A stretch of 64,000 nt of DNA from Hypericum androsaemum (lineage: Eukaryota; Streptophyta; Magnoliopsida; Malpighiales; Hypericaceae). The notes beneath the pieces were generated by a model. The model ran no database searches. It worked only from the letters and a program-made list of their open reading frames with translations, and was not told the origin of the DNA. Of the stretch, positions 48,530-60,772 are shown piece by piece. Position 1 is the stretch's first letter; every line of letters begins with the position of its first letter. The position numbers and the translations under genes were made by a program. The stretch is taken from contig OZ023190.1 of assembly GCA_963995505.1 (NCBI GenBank), forward strand, positions 4,606,516 to 4,670,515. Direction: 5' to 3'.

Positions 48530-49812
48530 TGGTTAACAATAGACTGACTATAGGTCTATCACTTCCAGGCAAGATCTTCCTTTTCTTTTTCAAACGGCCA
48601 CAATTATATTGATACCCACAAACATGCACTTAAGACAATTAGTAAATACATAGCCACATTAATTCCTCAAAAATTGTAAATGGCTTAAACTGTAGATAAC
48701 GGAATGGACACATCGATTCCCAAAAATAAAAGCAACACATGACCTAAGCAAATTTAATATTTGACGTAAAATACTATCATATTGTCATCTTATCATATTG
48801 TCCTAAGCAACATATATTTATCTTTTATCATCTCATCATGTGAATATTGTTGGAACATTTTAATAAATCTCACAAAAATTGCAACCAGAAGACCACGCTT
48901 CATCTTCTCAATCAAAAGTGTAAAATGTCTACAGCCTTCTTAATTAAGGTTTTTATGTTCTCGGGCAATCAAAGTCAACTTTCAAAACATGCACACAGAA
49001 CAGAGATTCACTTCACCGAGTAAGAATACACCACACAACAAGAAGAAATGAATGGACCCAGTATCGCTGGAAAATAAATAATATATATAGTAATAGAATT
49101 ACCCACAACGAAGAAGGGATTTTGTCTCTTGAGCCCACCTCATATCCATCCGAAAACCTCCTCTTTCTCAACATCGCCCTATTGGATACGTACATCTTTC
49201 TTTGAGTTTGTCTCCCCATGAAACGTCGAGTCATCATTACGATGTTTGTCACCACCTCCGTTTCGTCTTCTTTTCTCCGATCCAATCCTCTTGTTCTCAC
49301 CATCACTACTACTAAACTATTGTGGGGTAAGCTAAATTTCCAACCAAAATTAGTTCTTAAGATTGTTGAAAAATATGGTAAAATATAAACGATATTTGAT
49401 CTGAGTCGCGTAGGAGATGCTGTCCTTAAGAACTATTTCACCGGTAGGTGTAGTTCTCCAGGATTAAACAGACCCTTCCGAGTTCAAATGAACACAGACA
49501 ACCAATAATCAAACAAGAACAAAGTATAGCTACTCGGAATCGAAAAATGGAGCAAATAGGTAGTACCCTTGGTTGTCTTTTTCACAAATGAAAGATAACC
49601 TTCTTATATAGCAAATATCCAAAGGGCAAACAATTTAATTGTGTAAAATTTAATTTATGCAATAAATTTGGAATGTCATGAATTTCTAAATAAATGATGA
49701 ATGTTACAAAACCTAAAAATAATAAATAATTTTTCTTAAAATAAATGTCGATTTTAATTTATATTTTTAATGTGGATTATTACAATTTTGTAACATCTCA
49801 CATTAACCACTC
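48530..49812. other. Intergenic; one weak frame
   Basis: A minus-strand stretch 49100-49310 is less AT-rich, opens 70 codons (KEDETEVVTNIVMMTRR..) and ends at a possible donor TGG^GTAATTC. No domain or second exon was found, so I do not call a gene. Confidence 0.35.
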
Positions 49813-50099
49813 AAATCATTTGGATTTGGATTCAGGGGGGACTACATAAAAATCATCCTCATGGTATGGACTAAATATGGGCCTTTAGATTTGGTCAAAT
49901 TCTTTTTTTACAGATCTGATGGTCAGAATCTGTTGAGGGTATTTTCGAGTTTTTATCCAAACATACTCATTGGGGTTCCACCTTTTTTGTATATAATTCC
50001 ACAAAAAAAATATAACCCCCCTCCTTCTTCCCCGCCGCTACCCCCCCCCCCCCTCCTTCCTTCCCCGCAGCTCCGCCCCCCTCCCACCTCCCTCCCGCC

Positions 50100-50370
50100 A
50101 CTGCCCTCGGTGTCCATCATGATGGCGACGGCGTAGCCCTTGTCGTCGTTGAGGCGGCGGTCGCACTCGATGACGCGTCGGTGCCGGTCGCGGGTGCCGT
50201 GGCACATATTGATCCTCGCGACGTTCATCCCCCCAACGGCGACATGGGTCGAGCTGCTCGTCGCCGCACGTGCTGGGTCCTATCATGCAGGCCAGCTTCG
50301 TCCTCCGCGTGCTCCGGAACCCGTTCTCCTTCAGCTCTGCCTCCGTCACCGAGTCGACCTCTATCGAGCT
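50100..50370 (-). pseudogene. Plastid pyruvate kinase (alpha/isozyme A type) fragment
   Basis: Two frames must be joined. The first reads [20 protein letters not shown], then GPSTCG; the second reads [20 protein letters not shown] and [11 protein letters not shown]. Together this is the beginning of the plastidic pyruvate kinase catalytic barrel, with R(R/S)TK near the substrate site and [12 protein letters not shown]. Family members keep one frame here; between 50245 and 50228 a single-base shift breaks it. After DTEGS the sequence turns into a GGAGG-rich run with no homology, so the capture ends there. Only about 85 of roughly 580 residues are present. It cannot be an enzyme. It shows G/C content unlike its neighbours, as expected for a captured exon. 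Confidence 0.87.
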
Positions 50371-50484
50371 GGCGGCAAGCGGGGGTCCCGGCGCCGTTGT
50401 GGAAGGTGAGGGCGTAAGGTGGATCTGAGGCGGCGGCGTGGAGTTTGAGGGAGGTTGTTGACCTAGAGGGAGGGAACGTCGTGG

Positions 50485-50830
50485 TACCAATATCCTAGAA
50501 CGATGATACCAATATTCGAGAAGAATGAAACCAATACATTCAAATGGTATACATTTTTGCTTATAATGGGATACCAATATTGGAGAAGATGAAAACCAAT
50601 ATCACGGTGGAATGAAACCAATATCATAGAAGAATGAAACCAATATCATAAAAGAATGAAACCAATATCATAGTAGAATGAAACCAATATCATAATAGAA
50701 TGAAACCAATAACATAGAAGATGAAAACCAATATCATAGTAGAATGAAACCAATATCATAGTAGAATGAAACCAATAGCATAGAAGATGAAAACCAATAT
50801 CCGAGAAAATAAAAACCAATATTCTCATAT
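50485..50830. repeat. 22-bp minisatellite, about 15 units
   Basis: Units of the type ATGAAACCAATATCATAGAAGA recur with small changes. Because the unit is 22 long the frame rotates, yet one minus-strand frame stays open for 60 codons as repeated (Y/D)IGFHLL-like text; it is not a gene. Confidence 0.95.
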
Positions 50831-51215
50831 TTGTATTTCCATAATTTGTATTATTTTGCTGATATATTTTTTAATTATTTTAATTATTGTATTTCCAATA
50901 TTGCCCCTGTCCCTTTCAGTGGGGATTACCCATGTCCCCACTGAATTTGAACCCAAATCATTTATGCCCAATAAAATTTTCTTTGAATTATCATTTTACT
51001 CACAAATATTTACTCATTTTTCCAACAGATTCAACTACTATCATTAACCGACAATTTAGGTAAAGTAGTGCATTGTAATTTCAACATTTTACACTTAAGA
51101 TCCAATAATATAAGTTATTATCGATATATGGTGATCCAACATTTTACACGGAGCCTTTTATGGAAATTTTCATAACATGGAAACTTTCACGGGGGAACAC
51201 TTAAAACAAAGACTG

Positions 51216-51770
51216 CCAAAATAATTTTTTTTATAAGTAAAAGTGTATATTCCTCGAAAGAAAATTCTAAGATACTTACAGCCAGTGATACATCACGAAT
51301 ATAGCTAGATAATAACTATCAAAGCAGAACCTATAAGATAAAAATTGTCTAACTCTCCTAGATGAACTAACCAAGCAAAACCCACCACACAGTAAGCAAA
51401 TCCCGAATAAGACCTGTAACCAAAACAGAGAACGAACGTTCCACAAAATCACGGAGGATCAAACGACCAGGAGAGAACCGGACCACAAGCTGCGAGTTTT
51501 ATCTCATGGAGGATGTGTGAAGTTTCTTACTCCCATGAGAAGCCCATAGTGATTGCGAGACGCCAAACTTCAAGAGAAAGTTCAGCACGAAGCTTCTCGT
51601 CTTGGGCCTCCATGCTATCAACTATCGAGTCAAGGCCAAGCACCAATAGTGGTTTCCCCAGAAGCTTAACAGATTTTCGCAACAGAAGCTCACTGAGGGC
51701 CGCGGCTTTAGTCGAGGACTTCCGAACGCGACAACTGGACCTAGTTGAAATTAGCATTGATAAAATATAC
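51216..51770 (-). mobile_element. Retroposed fragment with poly(A) tail, LINE-like
   Basis: On the minus strand, a coding-like stretch (SELLLRKSVKLLGKPLLVLG, then LRAELSLEVWRLAITMGFS) ends at 51527. A 3' tail follows with TATACACTTTTACTTATAAA and an A-run ending near 51216. This is the form of a 5'-truncated LINE or processed gene copy. I cannot name the protein and found no target duplication. Confidence 0.45.
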
Positions 51771-52239
51771 GTTAGAATTTATCCCCGTGTTAAAATTTCC
51801 TGTTAAATTTTTTTATATTGTATACATGATTGTGATGTCTTAGAAATTTGGTGGCCTAGTGCTTGGGCATGGCTATAGATATGTCCTTTGTATGTATTCT
51901 CTTATGACTGTTTCGGTCCCTTAAATTTATGTATTTCGACGCAACCATGTATTTTGCGTAGCTCAATTTTTCATATTTCTCATTACTATTTAATATGGGT
52001 GTCTTCAATATTCGTGTTTAGATTCTGCTGTTCTAGTATTATACTTCCATTAATTTAGTTAACTTTCTTACGCGTTTATTTAGTTCACTTTTGAACAATG
52101 TATTCCAAAACACCTTAATAAAAAACAATGCCTTGGAAGTATACGTTGAAACTTTAGGTCTTTAAAGTAAACTTCTCCTACAAATTTAATACCAATCCTT
52201 TCAATTATATAGTTGCACTCACGGCCAATATGGTTGCTA
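51771..52239. other. Intergenic, no gene seen
   Basis: AT-rich spacer, no feature supported. Confidence 0.5.
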
Positions 52240-53030
52240 ATCCGTGACCCTTGTTTTGTTAATTCGTGACATAAAATTGCGTCATAAATTCGTCCAACAT
52301 TTTTTATTCTCTACTTTGTCAAAATTAGGTGACGATGATTGCCACTGGAATATTCCGTTACATTAATACTCCACATAGGGTTGCATTCAATCACCCCAAA
52401 TATACCATCTAATAAGTTAGAATGATCTAGAATTTCAATATTTTGTGATCGAATTTTGTCTAATCGTTAGCAGAATAAGTGTCGGAAATTTAATTTTATT
52501 GATCATTTAACACTTTGACCAGATAAAGCGGGGAGTTAGAGCGTCACATCTTGAATCAAGACAAGTCAATTGCACGTCAAAAGTTTCTCAAAGGCTCCCC
52601 TACCCCACAAAAAAGAAAAAGATTAGATGGTCCCCAATTTTTTTCTATTTATTTAAGGTGGTGATTTCCATTCAAATTTATTTCATTTTATATATGTTTA
52701 ATTAAATAAATCTTATTTCTTAGCACCGTAATAACATTTTGGTTGAATTATATCTTCATGTAATATAAAATGTCACACATCACGTGATTCATATGTCCCG
52801 CAACATTATAGATATAGTTTCAATTTCTTTTTCCGAAAAACATTTAATCTAGCTGCACAAAGCGTAAGAGAATTTGAACAATTAAGTACATTAACTAAAT
52901 GATAAAATGATCATAACATAAATATGCAACCATGTTAAATAAATGATAGAAACACAATAAATAATAAAATTACCGTATAATGATACTCGTATGTCATCTT
53001 GAATTGTCATATTCATCTTATGAGAAATAA

Positions 53031-53531
53031 GGCTATCTCTACTGGTGACTTCGTCACCACAGGGTGAAGGAACGCGGCCCGGACAAGGGATTAGTTTATT
53101 ATTATTTATTAATTTTTTCAACCTAATTTAGTTTATTTCTCACAATATTATTTGTTAAAATAAATTTTTTGAATATTATTTCTGTGGTTATAAAAATTAA
53201 AATTATTTAAAAAAATTAAAAATAAATAATATAAAACTTTGTATTTTTTAAATCTCTGTAAATAGAGTCTAATATTGATATATTTTGGATACAAAATTAT
53301 TTCAAATCTTTATAAATAATATGTAATTTTAATTTTGTTATTTTATTATAATTTTTTATATAAACAAAAATTGATAGTAGATAATATGCGGATGAAAAAA
53401 AAATTATTTATTTGATAATCTGTGTTAGAAATGTTATCACTGCAAATAAGAAAAGATTTAATTGGGTTAGGTTATATCTTGATGAGAAAGAAATTAATTA
53501 TTTATTTGATTACAATTGCGCAAGTCGCACC
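53031..53531. mobile_element. Tourist-like MITE, 501 bp
   Basis: Flanked by TAA (53028-53030 and 53532-53534). Copy B shows the unoccupied site CATAAGGACGAG. The left end GGCTATCTCTACTGGTGACT resembles the 23755 element's right end. The interior TTGATAGTAGATAATATGCG and GGGTTAGGTTATAT match 13715-14231. Confidence 0.8.
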
Positions 53532-54294
53532 TAAGGACGAGATCTCGACCCATGCCATGATGCCATACGTTTAAAGATGTTCTTGTGAAAGGTATCCATC
53601 GCAGCAATTGTTCTCTCTCTTACGCGCAATTTTAATTTAGCCTTGGGCTTCCTAGTTTGCAATAATTTTGACATAAGACTATGCTATTTTGGTAGGGGAA
53701 ACATCTACAACATTATAACGAAAGCAAAATTTAGACAAATTTAATAAGACCAAGAGCTATTTAGATCAACTGATAAGAGAGTTGTTCAAGTTTAACTAGG
53801 TCTTGGGTTCGAGTCCGTAAGTACATAGCAGTGTTAAATACTTGTTGAGAGAGTTTTGTCACCTTTTAAAATCTACCTGACTCAAAATTGGATTAGTCGT
53901 CTCAATAGGTCGAACACTAATTGGTTAAAACAACAAAATTTAACGATTGTAAGGATTGAACTCAATCAATCTTCAACAATAACGGCGGGATGTTTTAACA
54001 ATGTTGACATGCAAAAGAGTAGTGAACAACGGTTGCCTTTGATCCTATAACATGTGTTTGTTTACATAAACTGGACACGACTCGACAAGAATTTTGCCAT
54101 TGACTATACTTATTGTAAAAAAAGGTTTAGACAAAAGAAAGTATATCCAAATTCTACGCTCAAATTTTCTGCCCGGCTCGGTGCTAGATGCCGAGGAATT
54201 CCATGGTCCATACTCGCCGTCATCTAGATATATTAGATGTATGCTAGACTTGTCTAACTCTACAAATTAAATGGCTTTCCCATTTACTCGTTAG

Positions 54295-54693
54295 TTGGGG
54301 TGACGAGGTTGCAGAACTGATATTTTTTCTAAATCTTTTTTAATAAAATCAATTTTACTTCAAATTATTATAAATATTTCATTCTATTTTTCAAAAATTA
54401 CACCATTCATTTTCAATTCTCTTTTAATCTCTATTAATTAATTGATCTCCATAAGTATTATATGTCTTGACAATTTAATTTAGTATATTAAGTTGAAACA
54501 CAAACTTTAATTTATTTTTTTCCCAAAAAATTTCTTAAAAAGTAAAATAAAAATGGAACCGTGTAACATGTAGTTCTAGAACCATAACCGTAGGTTCTGG
54601 AAACTGTCTCAGAACCTTATTTCAAGGTTCTAAATACGGTTCCATTTTTTCGGAACCTTATAACCGGCGGTTCCAGAACCGTGACCACCCCTC
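54295..54693. mobile_element. hAT-type MITE, 399 bp
   Basis: Ends TTGGGGTGACGAGGTTGCAG and, inverted, GAGGGGTGGTCACGGTTCTG. Candidate 8-bp targets CTCGTTAG / CTTGGTAG match CTCCGTAG in copy B, where the element is absent. GGTTC(T/C)GGAA and its complement recur in the right half. Confidence 0.75.
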
Positions 54694-54721
54694 CTTGGTA
54701 GCTTTTGACAATCTAGAGGTA

Positions 54722-56539
54722 TCAAAAGGTAACTCGCTCAAGTCTTCTTTATTAACTCTTTTCGTAATGGACTATCTAGCTTGAATTTAAATTCGATAGA
54801 CAAATAAGTTTTCAAAAGAAAAACTTCTTCATACTCGAATCGATGACTATTAGTTTGCCAAAAGGAAAAGAATGAGAAACAATTTTTTTAGCCAATTTCT
54901 GCCCTACCCTTTAGTTAACAATTTAAAATAAAGGCAAGAAAACAAAAGAAACAAAATGATTATGCACACCAACCTTATCATTGCACATATGCATTTCATT
55001 TGATCCTCCCATGGAACAAACAACAATTTAATACAAATGGCATAAAGTGGTTGGCATTTCGCAATCTTTGCACAAATGGCATAAAGGATGATGAAAAATT
55101 ATATATCTGAAGGGGGAGGGTCCTTCTTATTCTGTTTCCTGTACTTCGTGGGAATGTGGTTCAATAAATACGACGTTAAACCGCTAATGCTAGGGTAATT
55201 TTTTCGTGTAACGGTTTTTTTCCATTGTATACTATCGCACCAGAATTTTAACGATATTTTTGACTATAATCTCATATTTTTGCAAGAAAATTCTACACTT
55301 GTTATATATATTTTATATGTAATTATTATTACAATCAATGAAATATACCTATTCAAAAAAAATGTGATCTCACCATATGATATGAAACCGATAAACGAAA
55401 ACAACAGCTTCATAAATGCTATATTTTCCCAACTAAAGGTGGTGTATTTTATGGCGATCATTTTATACCATGCTTTCGCTTAATTACTACATGGTTTCAT
55501 ACTTTTTATTAAATACGCTCTAATTTAGATTCGTCGAAAAAGACGCAAACGCAAGTTATAGTTTGATAGACAATTCATACTAATCTAACACTAACTGTCA
55601 GGATCGTCGATAATAATGTGTTTTGAAATAAGAAAATAACCATTTATGTAGACATGTATGCCAAATTATCAAGCAGTTACAGAAATTCAAGGTGATGAAG
55701 CTGGGTAAATTTCAGATGAACATCACTTCCGGTTTGTTCATCATCCTTTGGCTTAAGGAAAGTTGAATGGAGATGACAAACAAATCCAGTTCTTGTGGGT
55801 TCTTTCTTTATCCTACCCTACCGGCTTTAGTATTTGACGAATCTAGAATAGGGTAAAGGTATTAGTCAACATTTTAAGTCAGGATCGGGTCTGGACACGG
55901 TCTATATAGATCTAGACCCGACCCGACCCATAAAATCATAAATGATATCATACTCTAACAGATCCCAGTTAGATTCATCTAAATTGACATATAAATATAT
56001 ATATTTTTCATAAATCCTACAACTCTGCATGACACTCATTACGCTAAAATACAAGATTATTCACTATTTACCTTAAAATTAAGCATTATGATTTTGTAGC
56101 ATTTAGCATCGAAATAAAGGTAAATATGAGTGTATATTTTTAATGGTTAACACGTAAATGTTAAAATTATTTTTTAAGCTAATAAGGTTATAAGTAAGAC
56201 ATGGATCTTGATTTAGACTATAAAATTTTTACGAATTTGGATATAGATCCTTACGAATTTGGATCCTATGGACCCTGTGTCCTAATGATTATTGTCAGAC
56301 CGCAAGCTGAAATTGGAACAAAAGGCACAAATACGCTGCTGGGCGCAAGTTGTGATCTAAGCCCAATTGGTAAATGAAAAGCCCACACGAAGGCGTAGCA
56401 AAATATATTGGCAAGTAGAAAATTATATAGTAATAATTTTAAATTATATAATATTGAGAGATAGAGAGCCACTCCCACGTAAACTATAAGTTTCTATTTG
56501 ACAATACAATAAATACATGGTATTTTCTGATACAGAGCC
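54722..56539. other. Intergenic; contains dispersed repeat copy 2 (55890-56230)
   Basis: No gene is supported. 55890-56230 matches 21270-21610. Before it, GGGTCTGGACACGGTCTATA and GATCTAGACCCGACCCGACC form an imperfect palindrome. Confidence 0.5.
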
Positions 56540-58698
56540 AATATGGCTGCACTCAGAGCCAATATGGTTGCTAATCCGTAACCCTTGTTTTGTCCATTCG
56601 TGACATAAAGCGTCATAAATTCGTCCAACATTTTTTATTCTCTACTTTGTCAAAATTAGGTGACGATGTTGCATGCCTAAAGGAAGTGAAGCGGAAGGAG
56701 AGACGATTGGTGCAGACATGCAAGGAACAGATAATGGAGTCGAAGTGGACGAAGAAGACGAAGTGGACGAGGAAGATGTCGTTTGAACCACCAAGTATGA
56801 AAACTGTCGTTTGCTTGTGTTTTGTAAGAGTTGTCCGGTTGGGCCTCTTAAGAGACGATGATTGGCACTGGAATATTCCGTTACATTAATACTCCACATA
56901 AGGTTGCATTCAATCACCCCAAATATACCATCAAGCCAAGGGCCATACAAAAGATACAAATTATATTTTGTCATGATATCAGGACTTAATAACAATACAA
57001 AAGTCTTTTAGTGACTCAATTGTAATAAGGCATATGGGGTATAAATAAGGGTAATAGAGAACTGTAGGGATCATTCTAGACATTTGGTTAAATCTTGAAG
57101 AAACAGAACGTTTCTCATCTATCCCCTTCCCCCTCTATCTTCTTGTCTACCTATTTCTTCCATTTCTTGATTGTTGTTCTTAGAAACACTAGCGGATTGT
57201 GACATATTTTCTTATTATTTTATAAGTTGGAATGATCTGAAATTTTAATATTTCGTGATCAAATTTTGTCCAATCGTTATCAGAGCTAGTGTCGTTAATT
57301 AAATGTTATTGATCATTTAATTCTTTTTTTATACGTAAAATATTTATTACCCATCAAAAAGTTACGCCAATGTGCACAAGTGCACTACACCTAACGTGTT
57401 GTTAAGTATGACAGTTCTCCTAAAAAGGCAAAAGAAATTCACTAATCTAGATAACATAAGTTACTAGATAGAAAACTCTTTGGCACAAATCTCTTAAACC
57501 TCGGCCTTGGCGTTGCATTTTTCAATTATTTTGAGCCAATCGACTTTTAGATATTCCGAGGCATCTCCATCCCGAAACACATTTAACATAACAGTAGAAG
57601 GCGTAAAACGATTTGAAGAATTAAGTACACGTTAACTAAATGATAAAATGATCATAACATAAATATGAAATCATGTTAAATAAATGATAGAAACACAATA
57701 AATAATAAAAGGACAAATTACGCTCACGTCCCTGTATTTTAGTTTCCCTCCCTCTCGGGTCCCTAAGTTTCGAAAATTATTTCTGACGTCTCCCAAGTTT
57801 GATTTTAGAAACTCTCGGGTCCCTGGCTGATGTCATCGACTTTTTTTTATTTTTGTCAGTAAAATTACTTAAATACCCTTTTAAGAAATAAAAAAAATCT
57901 CAATGTTCATCTTCTTCCTTGAATTGTCCTACTTCTTCTTCCTTAAAAAAAAATCAAAATCAAACCCAGATTCAACCGTCCACGAAGGTCGTCATTCCCA
58001 CCTTGGCGAACCAGATCCAATCCTGGCGGCTTCATCCACCAAACCCTTTAAAAAATTGCTTGATCTGACAATCCCAATCCATTAATTTGATCTCACAATC
58101 TCACAAAAACTCACAAGAATCGCAATCTCACAACCCTAATAATCTAAACACCGGAGCAATCGATGACGTTTGGGATCTAGTGGAGAATTCCACCTCGAGG
58201 ACGGCCAGGTGGCGACGAATGGAGATCCAGAGACCAGACACCCACGCTATGGAGATCTCCGACCGACGGTGAGCGGCAGCCGAGGAGGAGGAGTGGCGGA
58301 GGGATTTTCCTTTTGGATTTGATTCCGCTCGATCTCGGAGCGAAACTTACATCGAGAGAGGAAACGGGGAGAGGGGAAATGGGGAAATAACGTCCGCGGA
58401 ATTGGAGGAGGCCGAGGTAGGAGACGGCGTGGTTTGAGAAGGCTCACCGTCATTCTTGGTCGTTCTCATTCTCGACGATGGTTTTTCAAAATTAATTGAA
58501 CCCGGTTTAGGGCTTGAGGACGCTGGTTCAATTGCTGGAATCTAATTGCCCTAAACCCAGTTTCGATCTTTACGTAGAAAAAAGTTGTGGATTTTTAGCT
58601 TTGTTTTGGAATAGCTACGACGTTGAAGAATGGATTCCTTTTTTTTTCAAATATTTATTTAGTTAGTAGCTACGACGATGAAGCATTTTGGTCATTTT

Positions 58699-59491
58699 TG
58701 ATATGAATATGGGAAGCACTCATATGATGATTTCAAGTGCCAATCTGACCAAGTGAGAGAGCACGCACAAAGTACTTCAAGTCACAACTTTGCGGGCTGA
58801 TTTTCAAGCATACTTTGGAGAGTTGGGCTCAAGCACATTTACTAAAGTCCATGGACCAAGAGCCACGAAATTCAGCTGAGTTTATGACCTTAAATACAAG
58901 TTCTAGAAGGTCCTTTCAGCAGCAAAGATCTTGAAGATTCATTCTCTCTGATTTGGGCATTCTATTTAGGAAGTTTATTTCAGCCATTAGTTTTGATTAG
59001 GAAGTTATATTCCAACAACTCTTGTCTTATTTAGCTTGTTTGTCACGTTTTTAGCCTTCCTAAAAGGCTGAGATTTGTTTCCTTTTTAGTTTCCCTTTCC
59101 AGCCAGATTTTTAGGAGTTGTTTGATTTGGAATCTCTTTGTAATATTGAGCCTATTTATAGAGGCTTATGCAATGAGAAAAGGAGACCATTATTGATTGA
59201 AAAAACGTGGGCTTTGCTCTCTTGGTTCTTCGGAATAATTCGAACACAACGGAGGGATTCCGTCGAGTTCACCATCGACTTATCAAGCGGATCTTCATCA
59301 CCGTTTGTGGCGTCATTGACATATCAAGGTTCTTTGTTTCAACTCAAGCAGCGGGTCGCGGTCTTAATACCAAGGTTCTTGTTTGGTTGTGAGCATCGGG
59401 TCGAGATCTCCATCACGAACTGATCTAGAACGATCTGGGATTTCACGCTTTGTGGCCGGGTCTCGTCGCATCGTTGGCGGGGTTCGCATCA
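58699..59491 (+). repeat. 5' LTR, 793 bp
   Basis: Near-identical to 60715-61507. Contains a TATA-like CCTATTTATAGAGG about 340 bp before its end, which would be the element's promoter. Confidence 0.95.
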
Positions 59492-59737
59492 TTTGGTATC
59501 AGAGCTCAAGGTTCTATTTCAGTTCTATCTATCCTTTAAATTTCATTTTTATCATTAGTTTTCAGTTAGTTGTTCTTATTGTATTCTCTGTTGGAGAAAG
59601 AAAAAAAAAGAGGAAAAAAAATTCCGAAAAAAAAGAAAGATAGAAAAGAAGGCAGCCAAGAAAAGAAGAAGAAAGAAGGCTAAAAAAAAATCAAAAAAAA
59701 GAAAAGTTGAAAGTAGAAAAAAGGAGAATCTGCAAGA

Positions 59738-60772
59738 ATGTCTTATAACTACTCAAGAAGATCCGTTGAAGGTGTTGCACCATTGGTTGGTGATCCACAC
59801 ACGTTTATGGACGCCCTTCTTAGTGGGATGAGGCATATAATGAGAACGGAGGTCAAGAAGCTCAGCGAAAAGGTGGACCGGATAGTGTGCAAACAAGAGA
59901 GGATACATGATGTTGCTAATGTATGCAGGGATACAAGAGCTCAACAAAGAAAGATTGGGGTTAGAGGTGATAGCACTATTAGAGTTACAGCATGGGATGA
60001 TGAAGACAGCTGGGAGAAACTTATGTCTTTGGCAAGGAAAATTGACTTGCATACAAGAGAAGTTAGTGAAGTACAACAAGAGAAGATCATTCCATCTAAG
60101 TGCAACATTAAGGAAAAGGTATGTTGTTTTGAAATTGGTATGCCTTCAGATGAAGTTTTTGAAGAGGTTTTGACATAGGAGGAGTTTGGTGAATATTCCA
60201 TTGATTTATTTGATGGAGATTATTTTGATGACCATACCATGTCACTACTTTACCTAAGAGATTTATTTGACGAATCATCTGTGGTGGATATTGTTCACAT
60301 GAAGAAGTGCACAATTCCTATTGATGGTGAACATGAAGAACTTATTGTTGCTGTTAACAAGGAAGAGGATCAACCCATATCTTACATGTTTCCAGATTTT
60401 CACGTTGAATATGTTGAGCATATTGACTTCTTGGGAGTTGACAAGTTTGAATATGTTGGAGGATCAGCATTGATCAACTTATGGAATAGTTTGAAGATTG
60501 GTGGAAGGCTTATTCAAAAAAGTAAGTCTTTAACTTTTTATTTGGAGATGATATCAGATTGTTTATGTTCGAAGTATCTATTCTGTTGGAGAGGAAGGTA
60601 TCAAGTACAACCACGACGTTCGAAGACTCAACCTTGTTCCAGGATGGTTGTTAATTTGTGGCACTATGACATATGCGAGGATTTGAGGACAAATCCCTTT
60701 CAAGAGGAGGGGAATGATATGAATATAGGAAGCACTCATATGATGATTTCAAGTGCCAATCTGACCAAGTGA
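59738..60772 (+). pseudogene. Retrotransposon protein: gag-N-like part plus acidic region, one internal stop
   Basis: One frame from the ATG at 59738 to TGA at 60770-60772, broken only by TAG at 60176-60178. Part one (146 codons) begins MSYNYSRRSVEG and has a helical middle (EVKKLSEKVDRIV) like the N-terminus of gypsy Gag proteins, but the Gag core seen in the 39058 element is missing. Part two is acidic: EEFGEYSIDLFDGDYFDD, LYLRDLFDESS, then VEHIDFLGVDKFEYV and INLWNSLK, closely matching the other element's acidic region. The end (NPFQEEGND) leads straight into the polypurine tract. Function unknown; it is not a known retrotransposon enzyme. The frame upstream and downstream of the stop is the same, so one point change, or readthrough, would join them. 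Confidence 0.8.

Larger units (their letters stand above)
49822..50954. mobile_element. Pack-MULE carrying a plastid pyruvate kinase fragment
   Basis: A perfect 9-bp target duplication AAATCATTT (49813-49821 and 50955-50963) flanks it. The ends are GGATTTGGATTCAGGGGGGA and, inverted, GGGTTCAAATTCAGTGGGGA, the same family as the 180-bp MITE at 22336-22515. The interior holds the pyruvate kinase piece and a 22-bp minisatellite. No transposase. Confidence 0.92.
52240..54720. repeat. Tandem segmental duplication, copy A
   Basis: It aligns in order with copy B (56540-62395): CCAATATGGTTGCTAATCCG, TTTTTTATTCTCTACTTTGT, CTGGAATATTCCGTTACATT, ATGATAAAATGATCATAACA, GGACGAGATCTCGACCC, ACTATGCTATTTTGGTA and GTAGCTTTTGACAATC. 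It is interrupted by a MITE (53031) and a hAT-type element (54295) that copy B lacks. Confidence 0.9.

Noticed and set aside
50646..50828. Minus-strand frame of 60 codons with repeated GFHLL text
   Set aside because: Translation of the 22-bp minisatellite.
50485..50830. CRISPR-like array
   Set aside because: The 22-bp units follow each other without unique spacers, and the genome is a plant's.
59118..59423. Frames of 101 codons in the LTR, and their near copy at 61134-61367
   Set aside because: They lie inside the two LTRs and are duplicated only because the LTRs are.
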